64,000 nucleotides of DNA from Agrilactobacillus yilanensis (GCF_003946725.1 NZ_RHOY01000002.1:124001-188000); one strand, 5' to 3'. Positions 43,625 through 53,326 are shown, numbered from the stretch's first letter. Numbers and translations are program-made. Notes: generated by a model not told the origin, from the sequence alone.

Positions 43625-45016
43625 TCATTTGTTGAAATTATATTCACTTTCATGACGGGCAATAAACTGACCTTGTTGACCTTTGAGTAGTTTGCCGTCT
43701 TCAGCAACCTTTTGACCTCTCAGATAAACTTGATGAGCAGCCCCTTGTGTCTTGAATCCTTCATAGGCAGTGTAATCAACGTTTGACAATTGTGTCTTTG
43801 CGGAAATTACGTTTTGTGCTTTTGGATCCCAGACAACGATGTCTGCATCACTACCGGTTTGAATGACCCCTTTTTGAGGATACATCCCAAATTGGTGTGC
43901 GGCGTGTTCTGACATCAGTCCGACGAACTGTTCTGGGGTGATTTTGCCACCGGCAACCCCGGCGGTGTACATTAACTCACCGCGGGTTTCCACCCCAGGC
44001 ATGCCGCCAGGAATCTTTGTAAAGTTATCTTTGCCAACAACTTTTTGATTCTTAAAGTTGAACGCACAATGGTCGGTACCCATCGTATCAATCTCACCGT
44101 TCTCCAACCCAGTCCACAAAGCTGCAATATCTGCAGGTTTTCTAAGTGGTGGTGAGCAGATATATTTGGCACTTTCAAAGTCTGGCAAGTCGTAAAGCCG
44201 GTCATCTAAGAAGAAATACTGTGGACAACTTTCCACGAATACCTTTTGACCACGTTTACGCGCTGCACGGACAACTTCCAAAGATTCTTTAGTGCTAAGA
44301 TGTACAATATTGACCGGAAGATCCGCCAAAGCTGCAATGGTTAAGTAACGCTCAATTGCTTCAGCTTCTAGGATGTTCGGGCGGGTAATGGGATGATATT
44401 TTGGCGCGTAGCACCCGGCAGCAAGATATTCCTGCTGCAATGCATTGACAAGATCCCCGTTTTCACAGTGAATCCCCAACATGCCATGGACAGCTTTGAT
44501 GGCTTTCATAGCTTCATAAATGCCATCGTCACTGACGCGTAAATTATCATAAGCCATATACATTTTGAAAGAAGTGATGCCCTTGGCTGCCATTGCTTTA
44601 ATTTGTTCAGCCATATTATCGGACCATTCAATCACGGACATGTGGAATGTATAGTCACAAGATGTTTTGTCCTTGGATAAACGATTCCAAGTATCTAGGC
44701 AATCTTGTAAGCTATGTCCCTTTTGTGGTGTTGCCATATCCATTACAGTCGTCGTGCCCTTCGCAACTGCCGCAACACTTGCTGTTGGGAATTCATCTGA
44801 AACGTTTAAAGTGCCGGGGCCATTATCCAATTCCATATGGGTATGCGTATCAATAAACCCGGGGAAGAGGAAGCAGCCATCTGCGTCCACGATTTCAGAA
44901 TCTTTTTGCGGTAGGTCAACGCCCATCTCAACGATTTTTTCACCGTCGATTCGGACATCTAATTGCCGTTGACCATTGGTAGAGACGACTGTACCGCCTC
45001 GAATTAAAAGTGCCAT
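43625..45016 (-). CDS. hydA: Dihydropyrimidinase/hydantoinase-type amidohydrolase
   Basis: A 463-residue cyclic amidohydrolase: metal ligands in DTHTHMELDNGP, the carboxylated lysine in GITSFKMYMAYDNL, further histidines in GIHCENGD and VHLSTKE, and Asp in MGTDHCAF. In purine clusters it opens a ring of the reduced purine intermediate. It lies between ygfK and ygeX with short gaps. Confidence 0.9.
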   Translation of the reverse strand: MALLIRGGTVVSTNGQRQLDVRIDGEKIVEMGVDLPQKDSEIVDADGCFLFPGFIDTHTHMELDNGPGTLNVSDEFPTASVAAVAKGTTTVMDMATPQKGHSLQDCLDTWNRLSKDKTSCDYTFHMSVIEWSDNMAEQIKAMAAKGITSFKMYMAYDNLRVSDDGIYEAMKAIKAVHGMLGIHCENGDLVNALQQEYLAAGCYAPKYHPITRPNILEAEAIERYLTIAALADLPVNIVHLSTKESLEVVRAARKRGQKVFVESCPQYFFLDDRLYDLPDFESAKYICSPPLRKPADIAALWTGLENGEIDTMGTDHCAFNFKNQKVVGKDNFTKIPGGMPGVETRGELMYTAGVAGGKITPEQFVGLMSEHAAHQFGMYPQKGVIQTGSDADIVVWDPKAQNVISAKTQLSNVDYTAYEGFKTQGAAHQVYLRGQKVAEDGKLLKGQQGQFIARHESEYNFNK

Positions 45017-45046
45017 CCTTTTTATTCTCCTTTTATATCATAAATC

Positions 45047-48000
45047 CTAATCTGCTAAGCAGTAGCTGTAATCATCAATAACAGTTTCCATTAAGTCTAA
45101 TAGGCCGTTTGGAATGTCAACAATTGTTTCTGTTAAACGAATTGTCTTTTCTTGGTGATCGTAACGAACTAAGCATTCTTTCTTAGCTGCATCGATAACG
45201 TAGAAGCCTTGGTTTGTACTGTTGTTGAAATCTTCTTTACTATTGAATAGCGTGAATTTATCTTTATAAGGTGCGCTAGAGTATGGGCAGAATGTTTCGC
45301 AGTTCCCACATTCATTACACATACGATCGATGTGCATGATTTGTGGATTGCCGTTAACATTAACGACGATATTGGCACGGTTAGGACATACATCAACACA
45401 TGATTCACAAACTGTAGAACATTCTAGACAACGACCGGCTTGTGTTGTATCACAATCTGGTGTAATCAAGTTGCCACGTTTTGCACGAGGTTCTGCTAAG
45501 TTGATGTTTTGGTTGTCTGTTTCAAAGTTCTTATTGTGAACTTCGCCGTTAACTTCGCCGCAGATGTTGTTTGCAGCTTTTGTTGCATCTGCAATTGCTT
45601 CAACAATTGTTGCTGGGCCGCGGTTTGCATCCCCAATAACATAAGTCTTAGGCAAGTTTGTTTCTAAAGTCATTGGGTTAGATTTAACATAACCTTTTTC
45701 GTCTGTTTCAATACCAATGCTTTGGTAGAATTCAGTATCAATCTTTTCACCGACTGCAGAAATAACTGTGTCTGCAGCGACTTTTTGGAATTTACCAGTG
45801 CCTTTTGGTGCCCGACGACCAGAAGCATCGCGTTCGCCAAGTTCCATGATTTCGCAAGTTAATTCGTTGTTTTCAAGGCTGATTGGTGATAATAATTCTA
45901 AGAAGTTCACACCATCATCCATTGCAAAAATCAATTCTTCTTCGTCAGCAGGCATGTTCCGTTTGTTACGACGGTAAACAAGAGAAACTTGTTTGACACC
46001 AGGTAAGCGTTTTGCAGCTCTGGCACAATCCATTGCAGTATTCCCACCGCCGACAACGACAATGTTTTCACCATAAGGATTGATTTCAGTATTTTCACGG
46101 TTCGCTTTTAAGAATTCCAAGGAATTGATTGCAGAACCTTTTGTTAAACGTAAGTTATTATGACGCCAAGCACCAATTGCATAAACAACGTTTTCGTAAC
46201 CTTGTTTGTGTAATTCGTCTAAGCTTGGTGCAGCTTGACCGTTTTTGAATTCGGCACCCATGAATTTGGCTAAGCCAACATCATTTTTAACGCTTTGTGC
46301 AGATAACCGGAATTCTGGAACGATTTGTGTACAAACACCACCAGGTTCATCAGCTTTATCAAAGACAGTTACTGGCATGCCTTCGCGAGCTAACAAGTAA
46401 CCAGCAGAGATCCCTGCAGGGCCGCCGCCGACAACTGCTGTCTTAGGTGCATCTTTAACAGGTGTTGGTTTTTCCATTGTTGCTAATAATTCATCATAAG
46501 CATGTTCTGCAGCTTCTAATTTCACGCCGCGGATATCAATGGCACCTTCATAAAATTGACGGGTACATTTTGTTTCACATGGGTGAGCACAAATTGTCCC
46601 AGTAATAAATGGCAATGGGTTTTTGTCTACGATAACTTGTAAAGCATCCAAATACTTGCCTTCGCTGACGTAACGTAAGTAAGCAGGAACATCTTGGTTA
46701 ATTGGACAACCACCAGTACCACGACATGGTGCTGTGTAGCAATCTAATAATGGTAATTTTTCAGCGATCTTTGGTGTTACTGGTAATTTAACAGATTTTT
46801 GATATAATGCTTGTTCATTAGCTTTTTTAACTAATTCTGTTAATTTATCTAATTTCAATTGAACGTGCGTTGGATAATCTAATGTGCTAACAACATTTGC
46901 AATTTGGGTAATCCGTTGATAAGCACCTGGTTTTAAGAGTGTTGTTGCAAAAGTGATTGGCCAAATACCTGCTTCAAAGATGTCTTTAACGTTGAAAACA
47001 TCTGCCCCACCAGAATAAGAAATTTGTAATTTGCCATGGAAAGCATCTGATAATTTCTTAGCAACTGCAATACTCAATGGGAACAATGAACGGCCGGACA
47101 TGTACATTTCATCGCCTGGTAATTCATTTTGCTTGATTTCTACAGGGAATGTATTGGTAATCTTCACACCAAAGCTGACTTGTTCGTCATCAGCTAAAGC
47201 TTGTAACCGTTGGATCATTGGTACAGCATCTTCAAATTGAAGATCTTCAGTAAAGTGATGGTCATCAAAGGACATGTAATCATAACCTAATTCGTCCACA
47301 ACTTTACGCGCATAATCGTAACCTAATAAAGTTGGGTTACATTTAATGAATGTATTTAAATGCTTTTCATGGATTAAATGAGATGCAATTTTTTCAATTT
47401 CATCTGCAGGACAACCATGTAAAGTAGATAATGTAATAGAATGAGAAACTCTAGGGCTAATAGATGCCAAATATTTTTCATTAATTCTTGTGAATCTTGG
47501 CAATAATTTCTTAGCAGCTGTCATGCATTCTTCCCAAACGGGTTGTTTGGAAGCATCTTGCATACTATCAATATAGTTTTGAACTTTTTCAGACTTAATG
47601 CCTTTTAGATCATAGCCAACACTCATGTTGAAGATGAAGCCATCAGGACTGCCTAAGTTTAATTCACGGCTCAATAATTTTAAGACGAACCATGCTTTAG
47701 CATATTCTTCAAATGCATCTGGAACACGTAATTCTGTAGACCATTCAACGTTGTAAGCTTCGTCACGGGCGTTGATACATGGCTTTTCAACAGGTAAGTT
47801 TTCGCCATCAATAATTTGAACTGTCTTAACTTCGAAGAAACGAGAACCTGTTAAGTAAGCTGCAATAATATTTTGTGCTAATTGGGTATGTGGACCAGCG
47901 GCCGGGCCAACTGGTGTTTCCATTTCTTCCCCAAATAGTGAGATTTTTTTGTTTGGATCAGCTTGGAAAAATTTGCGAACACCGAAGATTGTACCGTTTC

Positions 48001-48067
48001 GTTTGTATTCTTCTAAGATCCATTCTAGTAATGCTTCGATTGAAATCGGACGCATAATATCACTCAT
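45047..48067 (-). CDS. ygfK: YgfK, putative reductase subunit (FAD/NAD and Fe-S)
   Basis: A 1006-residue flavoprotein. The N-terminal third resembles a dihydroorotate-dehydrogenase-like barrel (LFGEEMETPVGPAAGPHTQL, TFIKCNPTLLGYDYA). The middle is GltD-like with cluster cysteines (CYTAPCRGTGGCPINQDVPA, CAHPCETKC) and two Rossmann motifs (AVVGGGPAGISAGYLLAREG, VVVGGGNTAMDCARAAKR). The C-terminus has ferredoxin motifs (CSTVCESCVDVCPNRA, CNECGNCETFCPY). It is named from a selenate reductase proposal; in purine clusters it is more likely to reduce a purine ring intermediate or pass electrons to Xdh, which lacks its own FAD domain. Confidence 0.9.
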   Translation of the reverse strand: MSDIMRPISIEALLEWILEEYKRNGTIFGVRKFFQADPNKKISLFGEEMETPVGPAAGPHTQLAQNIIAAYLTGSRFFEVKTVQIIDGENLPVEKPCINARDEAYNVEWSTELRVPDAFEEYAKAWFVLKLLSRELNLGSPDGFIFNMSVGYDLKGIKSEKVQNYIDSMQDASKQPVWEECMTAAKKLLPRFTRINEKYLASISPRVSHSITLSTLHGCPADEIEKIASHLIHEKHLNTFIKCNPTLLGYDYARKVVDELGYDYMSFDDHHFTEDLQFEDAVPMIQRLQALADDEQVSFGVKITNTFPVEIKQNELPGDEMYMSGRSLFPLSIAVAKKLSDAFHGKLQISYSGGADVFNVKDIFEAGIWPITFATTLLKPGAYQRITQIANVVSTLDYPTHVQLKLDKLTELVKKANEQALYQKSVKLPVTPKIAEKLPLLDCYTAPCRGTGGCPINQDVPAYLRYVSEGKYLDALQVIVDKNPLPFITGTICAHPCETKCTRQFYEGAIDIRGVKLEAAEHAYDELLATMEKPTPVKDAPKTAVVGGGPAGISAGYLLAREGMPVTVFDKADEPGGVCTQIVPEFRLSAQSVKNDVGLAKFMGAEFKNGQAAPSLDELHKQGYENVVYAIGAWRHNNLRLTKGSAINSLEFLKANRENTEINPYGENIVVVGGGNTAMDCARAAKRLPGVKQVSLVYRRNKRNMPADEEELIFAMDDGVNFLELLSPISLENNELTCEIMELGERDASGRRAPKGTGKFQKVAADTVISAVGEKIDTEFYQSIGIETDEKGYVKSNPMTLETNLPKTYVIGDANRGPATIVEAIADATKAANNICGEVNGEVHNKNFETDNQNINLAEPRAKRGNLITPDCDTTQAGRCLECSTVCESCVDVCPNRANIVVNVNGNPQIMHIDRMCNECGNCETFCPYSSAPYKDKFTLFNSKEDFNNSTNQGFYVIDAAKKECLVRYDHQEKTIRLTETIVDIPNGLLDLMETVIDDYSYCLAD

Positions 48068-48078
48068 GTTTACACCCC

Positions 48079-49413
48079 TTATTTATTAATGTTGTCCCAA
48101 AGTCTTTGGGCTTGAACTTGTGCATCAGCATAGACAGCTGCTTCATCGATACCTTGAAGTTCACGATTACGCATCCGAACTTCACCACCAATGATCGTGT
48201 CACGTACGTTGCCGCCGTTCATACCGAATAAGATATGAGAGTTAATATTGTCAGCTGTAATTGGTGTTGGTGCGCTGTAATCTAAGACGATAACGTCAGC
48301 AGCAGCATCTGGTTCTAAAACACCAAGTTTTGTTTGGAAGTAATGATTTGCCATCTTAGGGTTATTTTCAAATAACATTGTTGGTACTTCACCCCAAGCA
48401 GCATTTGGATCTGCTAAGTGGTCTTTATGGATTAAGTTGGCAAACTTATAAGATTCTGTTAAATCATTTGTGAAGCCGTCTGTACCCAAGCCAACTGTTA
48501 AGCCATATTTATTCATCATTGTCATTGCTGCTGGTGTGCCAACCGCATTCCCCATGTTTGATTCAGGGTTTGTAACGACCATTGTTTCAGTGTCTTTTAG
48601 AAGTTGCATTTCTGAAGGGCCGATGTGGATACAGTGGCCAGCCATTGTTTGTTTGCCTAAGATACCTGCATTGTAGAGACGATCAACAACGGGTTGTCCG
48701 CAACGTTGTAATGAATCCGTAACATCTGAAATCCCTTCAGCAATATGTATATGGTAACCAATGCCTTCAGGTGTGAAACTCTTTGCATATTCCAAAGTTT
48801 CGTCAGATAATGTAAAGGAAGCATGCATCCCCATCATTGCGTGTTGCATATCATCATTACGTTGTGCAACCGCTTTAATGAACCGTGCATTTTCAGCAAC
48901 TGAAGCTTTCATTTGTGCTTCGCCATTTCTATCTGAAACTTCATAGCAGAGACAAGTCCGAACGCCCATTTCATCAGCAGCTTGGCTCAAAGCATCTAAA
49001 CTGCCATCAACTTCGCCGTAACTTGCATGGTGATCAAACATTGTTGTTACACCATTTTTAATACTGTCTAGATAAGCAACACGACCACTTGCTAAGGTCA
49101 TCTTGTTATCTAATTCGTTGTCTAACCGGAACCATTGACCTTTTAAAATATCCAAGAAGTTTTCAGGGTGATAACCATTAATAGATAATCCCCGAGCGAA
49201 AGTGCTATAAATGTGATTATGCATGTTAACAAAGCCAGGCATGATCACACCGTTTTTGGCATCGATAAATTCAGCATCTGGGTACTTCTTACGTAAATCA
49301 TCAGTGGTGCCAACTTCCTTGACCTTTTTACCATCAAGAGCGACGCAACCGCCTTTAATAAAACTATTTACTGCTGAACGTGTAACCAGATAACCATTAC
49401 CAATTAGTAACAT
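48079..49413 (-). CDS. ssnA: SsnA-family aminohydrolase
   Basis: A 444-residue amidohydrolase of the cytosine/guanine deaminase group: HNHIYSTFARGL, HIHIAEGISD, MAGHCIHIGPSE and GLGTDGFTND carry the metal ligands. SsnA is a fixed partner of ygfK, ygeX, ygeY and hydA; it is probably a purine-ring deaminase, but its substrate is not settled. It is the first gene of the 21-kb minus-strand cluster, after GAAGGAGGAG, with promoter, cre site and repeats upstream. Confidence 0.9.
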   Translation of the reverse strand: MLLIGNGYLVTRSAVNSFIKGGCVALDGKKVKEVGTTDDLRKKYPDAEFIDAKNGVIMPGFVNMHNHIYSTFARGLSINGYHPENFLDILKGQWFRLDNELDNKMTLASGRVAYLDSIKNGVTTMFDHHASYGEVDGSLDALSQAADEMGVRTCLCYEVSDRNGEAQMKASVAENARFIKAVAQRNDDMQHAMMGMHASFTLSDETLEYAKSFTPEGIGYHIHIAEGISDVTDSLQRCGQPVVDRLYNAGILGKQTMAGHCIHIGPSEMQLLKDTETMVVTNPESNMGNAVGTPAAMTMMNKYGLTVGLGTDGFTNDLTESYKFANLIHKDHLADPNAAWGEVPTMLFENNPKMANHYFQTKLGVLEPDAAADVIVLDYSAPTPITADNINSHILFGMNGGNVRDTIIGGEVRMRNRELQGIDEAAVYADAQVQAQRLWDNINK

Positions 49414-49438
49414 GTTTCTCCTCCTTCTGTATCAAACG

Positions 49439-49452
49439 GGAAAACGATTTCA
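49439..49452 (+). promoter_or_regulatory. cre-like site in the ssnA leader
   Basis: GGAAAACGATTTCA matches the cre consensus TGWAANCGNTNWCA at 13 of 14 places (first base differs). It lies between the promoter and ssnA, so the whole purine cluster may be under CcpA repression. Confidence 0.6.
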
Positions 49453-49469
49453 AAGTTTTTTGTTAATAT

Positions 49470-49509
49470 CTTCACTTATGAGTATAACACCTTCACTTAA
49501 AAAAATGAA
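49470..49509 (-). promoter_or_regulatory. Promoter of the purine cluster with 21-bp spaced direct repeats
   Basis: Minus-strand TTCATT (49509-49504), 17-bp spacer, TATACT (49486-49481). The plus-strand repeat CTTCACTTA occurs at 49470-49478 and 49491-49499, exactly 21 bp or two helical turns apart, on either side of the -10 box. This suggests an operator for a dimeric regulator. Confidence 0.55.
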
Positions 49510-49654
49510 GTCTACCTAAAAAATATTTATTTGCTTTGTTAATATTAGGGATAACCCTTATGTGCTGCGGGTTTCATCCGCTTAAAATCCTCAAAATCTG
49601 TTTGAATACAGATAAATACCTAAAAATTTGTTTTGTTTTTTATCCAAAAAACAC

Positions 49655-49695
49655 AAAAAAAGTCGAACTGATTTTTTAAGTCAGTTCGACTTTTT
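49655..49695 (-). terminator. Terminator after the MFS gene
   Basis: AGTCGAACTGA (49661-49671) pairs with TCAGTTCGACT (49681-49691), A/T runs on both sides. It separates the MFS gene from the purine cluster promoter. The rest of 49414-49863 has no ORF. Confidence 0.85.
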
Positions 49696-49863
49696 CACGA
49701 TATAACGAATTATTTTGCTAAGATTAAGCCATTTTTCAATTAACTCAGTACTTTTTGCTCAATGGTAGCGCTTTAATTCGTGATTTAACAATATCTAGAT
49801 TGTGAAACTAAATTTTGTACAATTAAACTAAATATTTTTTAGTTTTTATTTATTTACCTAAAT

Positions 49864-51018
49864 TTATTCAAAAAAATATTGATGTCGATCTAATAACAAC
49901 CCAAAGCTTAACATTAATAAAGCCATCACCATTAACAGGCCGATGATAAATCCCCAGCTGTGCCATTGACTGTACAGCATGCTAGCTGCAATAGGGCCGA
50001 CTGCAGCAATCAGATAACCCATCGACTGCGCCATCCCTGAAACCGCCACAGTTTCTGACAAATTCCGAGATTTTAAAGAAAATAAAATCATGGACATATT
50101 AAAGCCAGAGTTTGTTGCAAAACCTAAAAAGATACAGCTAAAAATGCCTAAGCCAATGGAGGTCCCTGGAATTAACAAGCTGCCTAACCCTATCAAGAAT
50201 AATAAACCGGTCATTAACATTAACGGCGCCTGCCGCTGCCGATGTCCAGCGATAATTGGAATTAAATAAGACATTGGCACTGCCGCCAGCTGCATCACCC
50301 CTAATAACAGGCTGCTGGTATTTTGACTCAGGCCATGATCCACTAAAATCTGGGGCAGCCAAGTTAAAATTGTATAAAATAATAAGGATTGGATACCCAT
50401 GTAGCCCGTCATAAACCAACTTGTCTTTTGCTTCCAAACATTAGCATTGGGTACTTCGGTAGTTGTGGCCTGGGCTGTCTTAGGTGCAGCAGCCTGGTAA
50501 CGTTTCGTTGCTAAAGCCACTAACCCCGTTAAAATTGGGAAGAAGACCAGTACTTGAAACATAGTCTGCCAACCAATTTGGGAGGCCACTGGTGCGCTAA
50601 TCCCTGCTGAAACGGCACTGAAAATTGTCATCGACAAAGAATAGACGCTGGTCATCACCCCTATTTTATTCGGGAAAAATGTTGAAACTATCGCTGGTGC
50701 CAAAACATTTAAGACAGCAATACCGGCACCAACTAATAATGTACCCAACAATAATAGTTCAAATGAGTAGACCCGGATAAAAAAACCTGCCGCTAAAACC
50801 AACAAGGCAATACTCAAGATTCGAATCAAACCAAATTTTTGCCGCAGACGATCCACAAAAGGCGATACAGCCGTAAAGCAAAGCAACGGGATCGTCGTTA
50901 AACTCCCCAAAAACCAGCCTGGTAAATTCAAACTATGTTGAATATTACTTAAAACTGGCGGTACAATCGTTAACCCCGTACGCATATTTAAACCAACTAA
51001 AATAAGTAACGTCACCAC
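49864..51018 (-). CDS. MFS transporter, CynX/NimT-like
   Basis: A 384-residue (or 397-residue) 12-helix carrier with LVGLNMRTGLTIVPPVLSNI at the N-terminus, the pattern of the cyanate/nitroimidazole-type MFS group. The GTG at 51018 would cut into the first membrane helix and has no ribosome site. In frame, CTG at 51057 stands 8 bases after AGGGGG and would give KTQANSKRLAILVV before the helix, the normal N-terminus. Substrate unknown. Neighbours are the purine cluster and cysK. Confidence 0.75.
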   Translation of the reverse strand: MVTLLILVGLNMRTGLTIVPPVLSNIQHSLNLPGWFLGSLTTIPLLCFTAVSPFVDRLRQKFGLIRILSIALLVLAAGFFIRVYSFELLLLGTLLVGAGIAVLNVLAPAIVSTFFPNKIGVMTSVYSLSMTIFSAVSAGISAPVASQIGWQTMFQVLVFFPILTGLVALATKRYQAAAPKTAQATTTEVPNANVWKQKTSWFMTGYMGIQSLLFYTILTWLPQILVDHGLSQNTSSLLLGVMQLAAVPMSYLIPIIAGHRQRQAPLMLMTGLLFLIGLGSLLIPGTSIGLGIFSCIFLGFATNSGFNMSMILFSLKSRNLSETVAVSGMAQSMGYLIAAVGPIAASMLYSQWHSWGFIIGLLMVMALLMLSFGLLLDRHQYFFE

Positions 51019-51242
51019 TAAAATAGCGAGCCGTTTTGAATTTGCTTGTGTTTTCAGTATTAATTCCCCCTAAATAATCTTGCTGCTATTCGAGTCGCCA
51101 CGTTACATCCGTATCCCCCTTGTAACAGCTCCATTTTTTATAGCAGGATTAATACCTAAATTTTACCATAATTAGACATTTTTTGAGCATGCTAAAAAAT
51201 TTTTATTCTCTGCCTATTAATAGGTAGTTATCCGCTGGCCAA

Positions 51243-51283
51243 TAAAAAAGACTAGGTCAAAAGTTAATTTGCCTAATCTTTCT
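51243..51283 (-). terminator. Terminator after cysK
   Basis: AAGACTAGG and CCTAATCTT arms (51248-51256 and 51272-51280); on the minus strand TTTTTTATT follows. It lies about 20 bases past the cysK stop. Confidence 0.7.
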
Positions 51284-51302
51284 TGTTTATTATTCCAGTT
51301 AT

Positions 51303-52229
51303 TTACGCTTTATCAAATATCTTCGTGGACAAATAACGTTCCCCATTATCTGGCGCAACGGTCACGACTGCTTTACCTTGTCCTAATTTTTTGGCAATTT
51401 CAATGGCCCCAAAAATATTGGCACCAGCAGAAATCCCTGGCAAGAACCCTTCTTTTTGAGCAACTTCTCGAACTGTCGCAATCGCCTGCTCACTAGTAAC
51501 TTCCATGATATCATCATATAACTTCGTATCCAAAACATCAGGCACAAAACCAGCACTGATCCCTTGAATCTTATGCTTGCCACCGTGACCTTCCTTTAGA
51601 ACGGGTGATTCTGCCGCTTCTAAAGCATAAATTGCGACTTCTGGATTTACTTTGCGCAATGCCCGGCCAACACCAGTTAACGTGCCACCAGTACCTACCC
51701 CAGCTACAAAAGCATCTGGCGTCTGGCCATCAAAAGCCGCAATAATTTCTGGACCAGTCGTTTGTTCGTGGATATTAGGATTTGCTGGATTATTGAATTG
51801 TAATGGTAGGAAGTAATCTTTTTCTTCAGCCAACTTTTTAGCAGTGGCGATTGCGCCAGGCATGCCATCAGCCCCTGGTGTCAAAATTAATTCTGCGCCG
51901 TAACCTTGCATCAATTGACGCCGTTCCAAACTCATTGTTTCCGGCATCACGATAATCAAATGATAACCCTTGGCCGCCGCTACTAAAGCTAAACCGATTC
52001 CGGTATTGCCAGAAGTTGGTTCAATAATCGTTGCCCCTGGTTTTAAGCGGCCATCTTTTTCTGCCGTTTCGATCATAGCTAGTGCAATTCGGTCTTTAAT
52101 AGAACTGCCCGGATTGAAAAATTCCAATTTTACGTAAACATCTGCCGCACCTGCGGGTACTACTTTATTTAATTTTAATAATGGTGTATTACCGATTAAT
52201 TCTGTAATTGTTTGATTTGCTTTGACCAT
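51303..52229 (-). CDS. cysK: Cysteine synthase (O-acetylserine sulfhydrylase)
   Basis: A 308-residue fold-type II PLP enzyme: the PLP lysine in [19 protein letters not shown], the asparagine loop [19 protein letters not shown], and the phosphate loop [15 protein letters not shown]. It joins sulfide with O-acetylserine to give cysteine. It lies 13 bases after the metA-like gene and is part of the same leader-controlled unit. Confidence 0.93.
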   Translation of the reverse strand: MVKANQTITELIGNTPLLKLNKVVPAGAADVYVKLEFFNPGSSIKDRIALAMIETAEKDGRLKPGATIIEPTSGNTGIGLALVAAAKGYHLIIVMPETMSLERRQLMQGYGAELILTPGADGMPGAIATAKKLAEEKDYFLPLQFNNPANPNIHEQTTGPEIIAAFDGQTPDAFVAGVGTGGTLTGVGRALRKVNPEVAIYALEAAESPVLKEGHGGKHKIQGISAGFVPDVLDTKLYDDIMEVTSEQAIATVREVAQKEGFLPGISAGANIFGAIEIAKKLGQGKAVVTVAPDNGERYLSTKIFDKA

Positions 52230-52242
52230 GTTAAAACCTCCG

Positions 52243-53043
52243 TTAATTTGTTTGAATTTGTTGCAACCAATTCTTAAAAAATTGCTGTTGTGTGTGCTGC
52301 CATGGGAAAGCTTCCCGTTCTAAAGTCAGAACAGAAGCTGCTGTGGCATGGGGTTTAGCGTAATGTCGCTCTGGGTGTGCGGTAACTTCTCGCTGATATT
52401 CATCTGCTAGTCCAGAACCACCATATTCTAAATGAGAAAATAAGAAATTTTCATTACCTTGCTGATTTTGAATTAAAAATAAATTGTCTGTACGGCTTTT
52501 AGCCACTTCAACGAGTTCCGGATGGGCTTCAATATCCCAAATATTAGATTCAGCGTAACGGGCATGGGGTGCAATAAAGCCATTGGTTAACCCTGATAAA
52601 ATTGGCGCCTCTGTTAAAATCTGATGCGGATAAGCCCCAAAAATCTTTTGCGGTAAATCGTGCTTGCCAATTTGATACAACTCATGCAACGCCACCATTG
52701 CTCCCCAGCAGAAGTACAGCCGCTGCGGTACTTTTTCCAATACCTTTAAAAGCGCTTGAATCTCATGAATATAAGTAACATCCTCAAACGGCAACTGTTC
52801 GATGGGGGATCCTGTAATAATAAACGCATCTAGTTTTGAAACTTCCGCTAAGTCTAACGGCTGCAGCTGCTTTAAAACCGCCGTCGGGATCTCTCGACCA
52901 TCATAATAGTGTCTTGGATAATAAAAATGTAATTGAACATCGTATTCCGGATAGCGTGTTAAAATCTGTTGAAAATCATGATTTGTATTTATTTTATGAT
53001 GCATTAAATTCAAAATACCAATGTGTAATTGCCGGCAATTCAT
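52243..53043 (-). CDS. MetA/HTS-family O-acyltransferase, probable partner of CysK
   Basis: A 266-residue homoserine transacetylase/transsuccinylase-like enzyme. The catalytic Cys is in [15 protein letters not shown], the His in [11 protein letters not shown] and the active Glu in [10 protein letters not shown]. It is shorter than E. coli MetA (309). Its pairing with cysK and the lack of cysE here suggest it may acetylate serine rather than homoserine, feeding CysK; this is inference. Start ATG after GAGAGGATG. Confidence 0.8.
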   Translation of the reverse strand: MNCRQLHIGILNLMHHKINTNHDFQQILTRYPEYDVQLHFYYPRHYYDGREIPTAVLKQLQPLDLAEVSKLDAFIITGSPIEQLPFEDVTYIHEIQALLKVLEKVPQRLYFCWGAMVALHELYQIGKHDLPQKIFGAYPHQILTEAPILSGLTNGFIAPHARYAESNIWDIEAHPELVEVAKSRTDNLFLIQNQQGNENFLFSHLEYGGSGLADEYQREVTAHPERHYAKPHATAASVLTLEREAFPWQHTQQQFFKNWLQQIQTN

Positions 53044-53059
53044 GAAAATTCATCCTCTC

Positions 53060-53200
53060 ATCTAAGTTCGTCTATACGTGTTAAATCAATAATCACCTTC
53101 TTAGTTCGGTGCTACAAAATACTTCAGTCAGCGATACTTGCACTAAAAACAACATCGCCCCCGCACCCCACTGAGTGATAATCCTACGAACTGACAATAT
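53060..53200 (-). other. Candidate structured leader directly upstream of the metA-like gene
   Basis: Minus-strand pairings can be drawn in nested order: CAGTTCG (53193-53187) with CGAACT (53108-53103), GGTGC (53167-53163) with GCACC (53112-53108), and GCGAT (53158-53154) with ATCGC (53135-53131). TCAGT (53174-53170) can reach ACTGA (53128-53124) as a pseudoknot. A second ACGAACT near 53066-53072 could compete with the outer stem. It matches no riboswitch class I know; chance pairing is possible. Confidence 0.35.
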
Positions 53201-53262
53201 AACTTTGTTTTACAATAATTATATGAATATATGATGGATTTTAGATTAATTTTTTTTGCCAT

Positions 53263-53326
53263 AAAAAAAGACTCCTATACAATTTGATGAAATGTCTACA
53301 ATTAGCCATTCATAACATTAGGAGTC
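53263..53326 (-). terminator. Attenuator terminator in the metA-cysK leader
   Basis: Minus-strand GACTCCTA (53326-53319) pairs with TAGGAGTC (53277-53270), an inner ATGAATG/CATTTCAT pairing lengthens the stem, and TTTTTTT (53269-53263) follows. It lies between the polycysteine leader ORF and the metA-like gene, so it would stop the leader transcript about 260 bases after its start. Confidence 0.8.
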
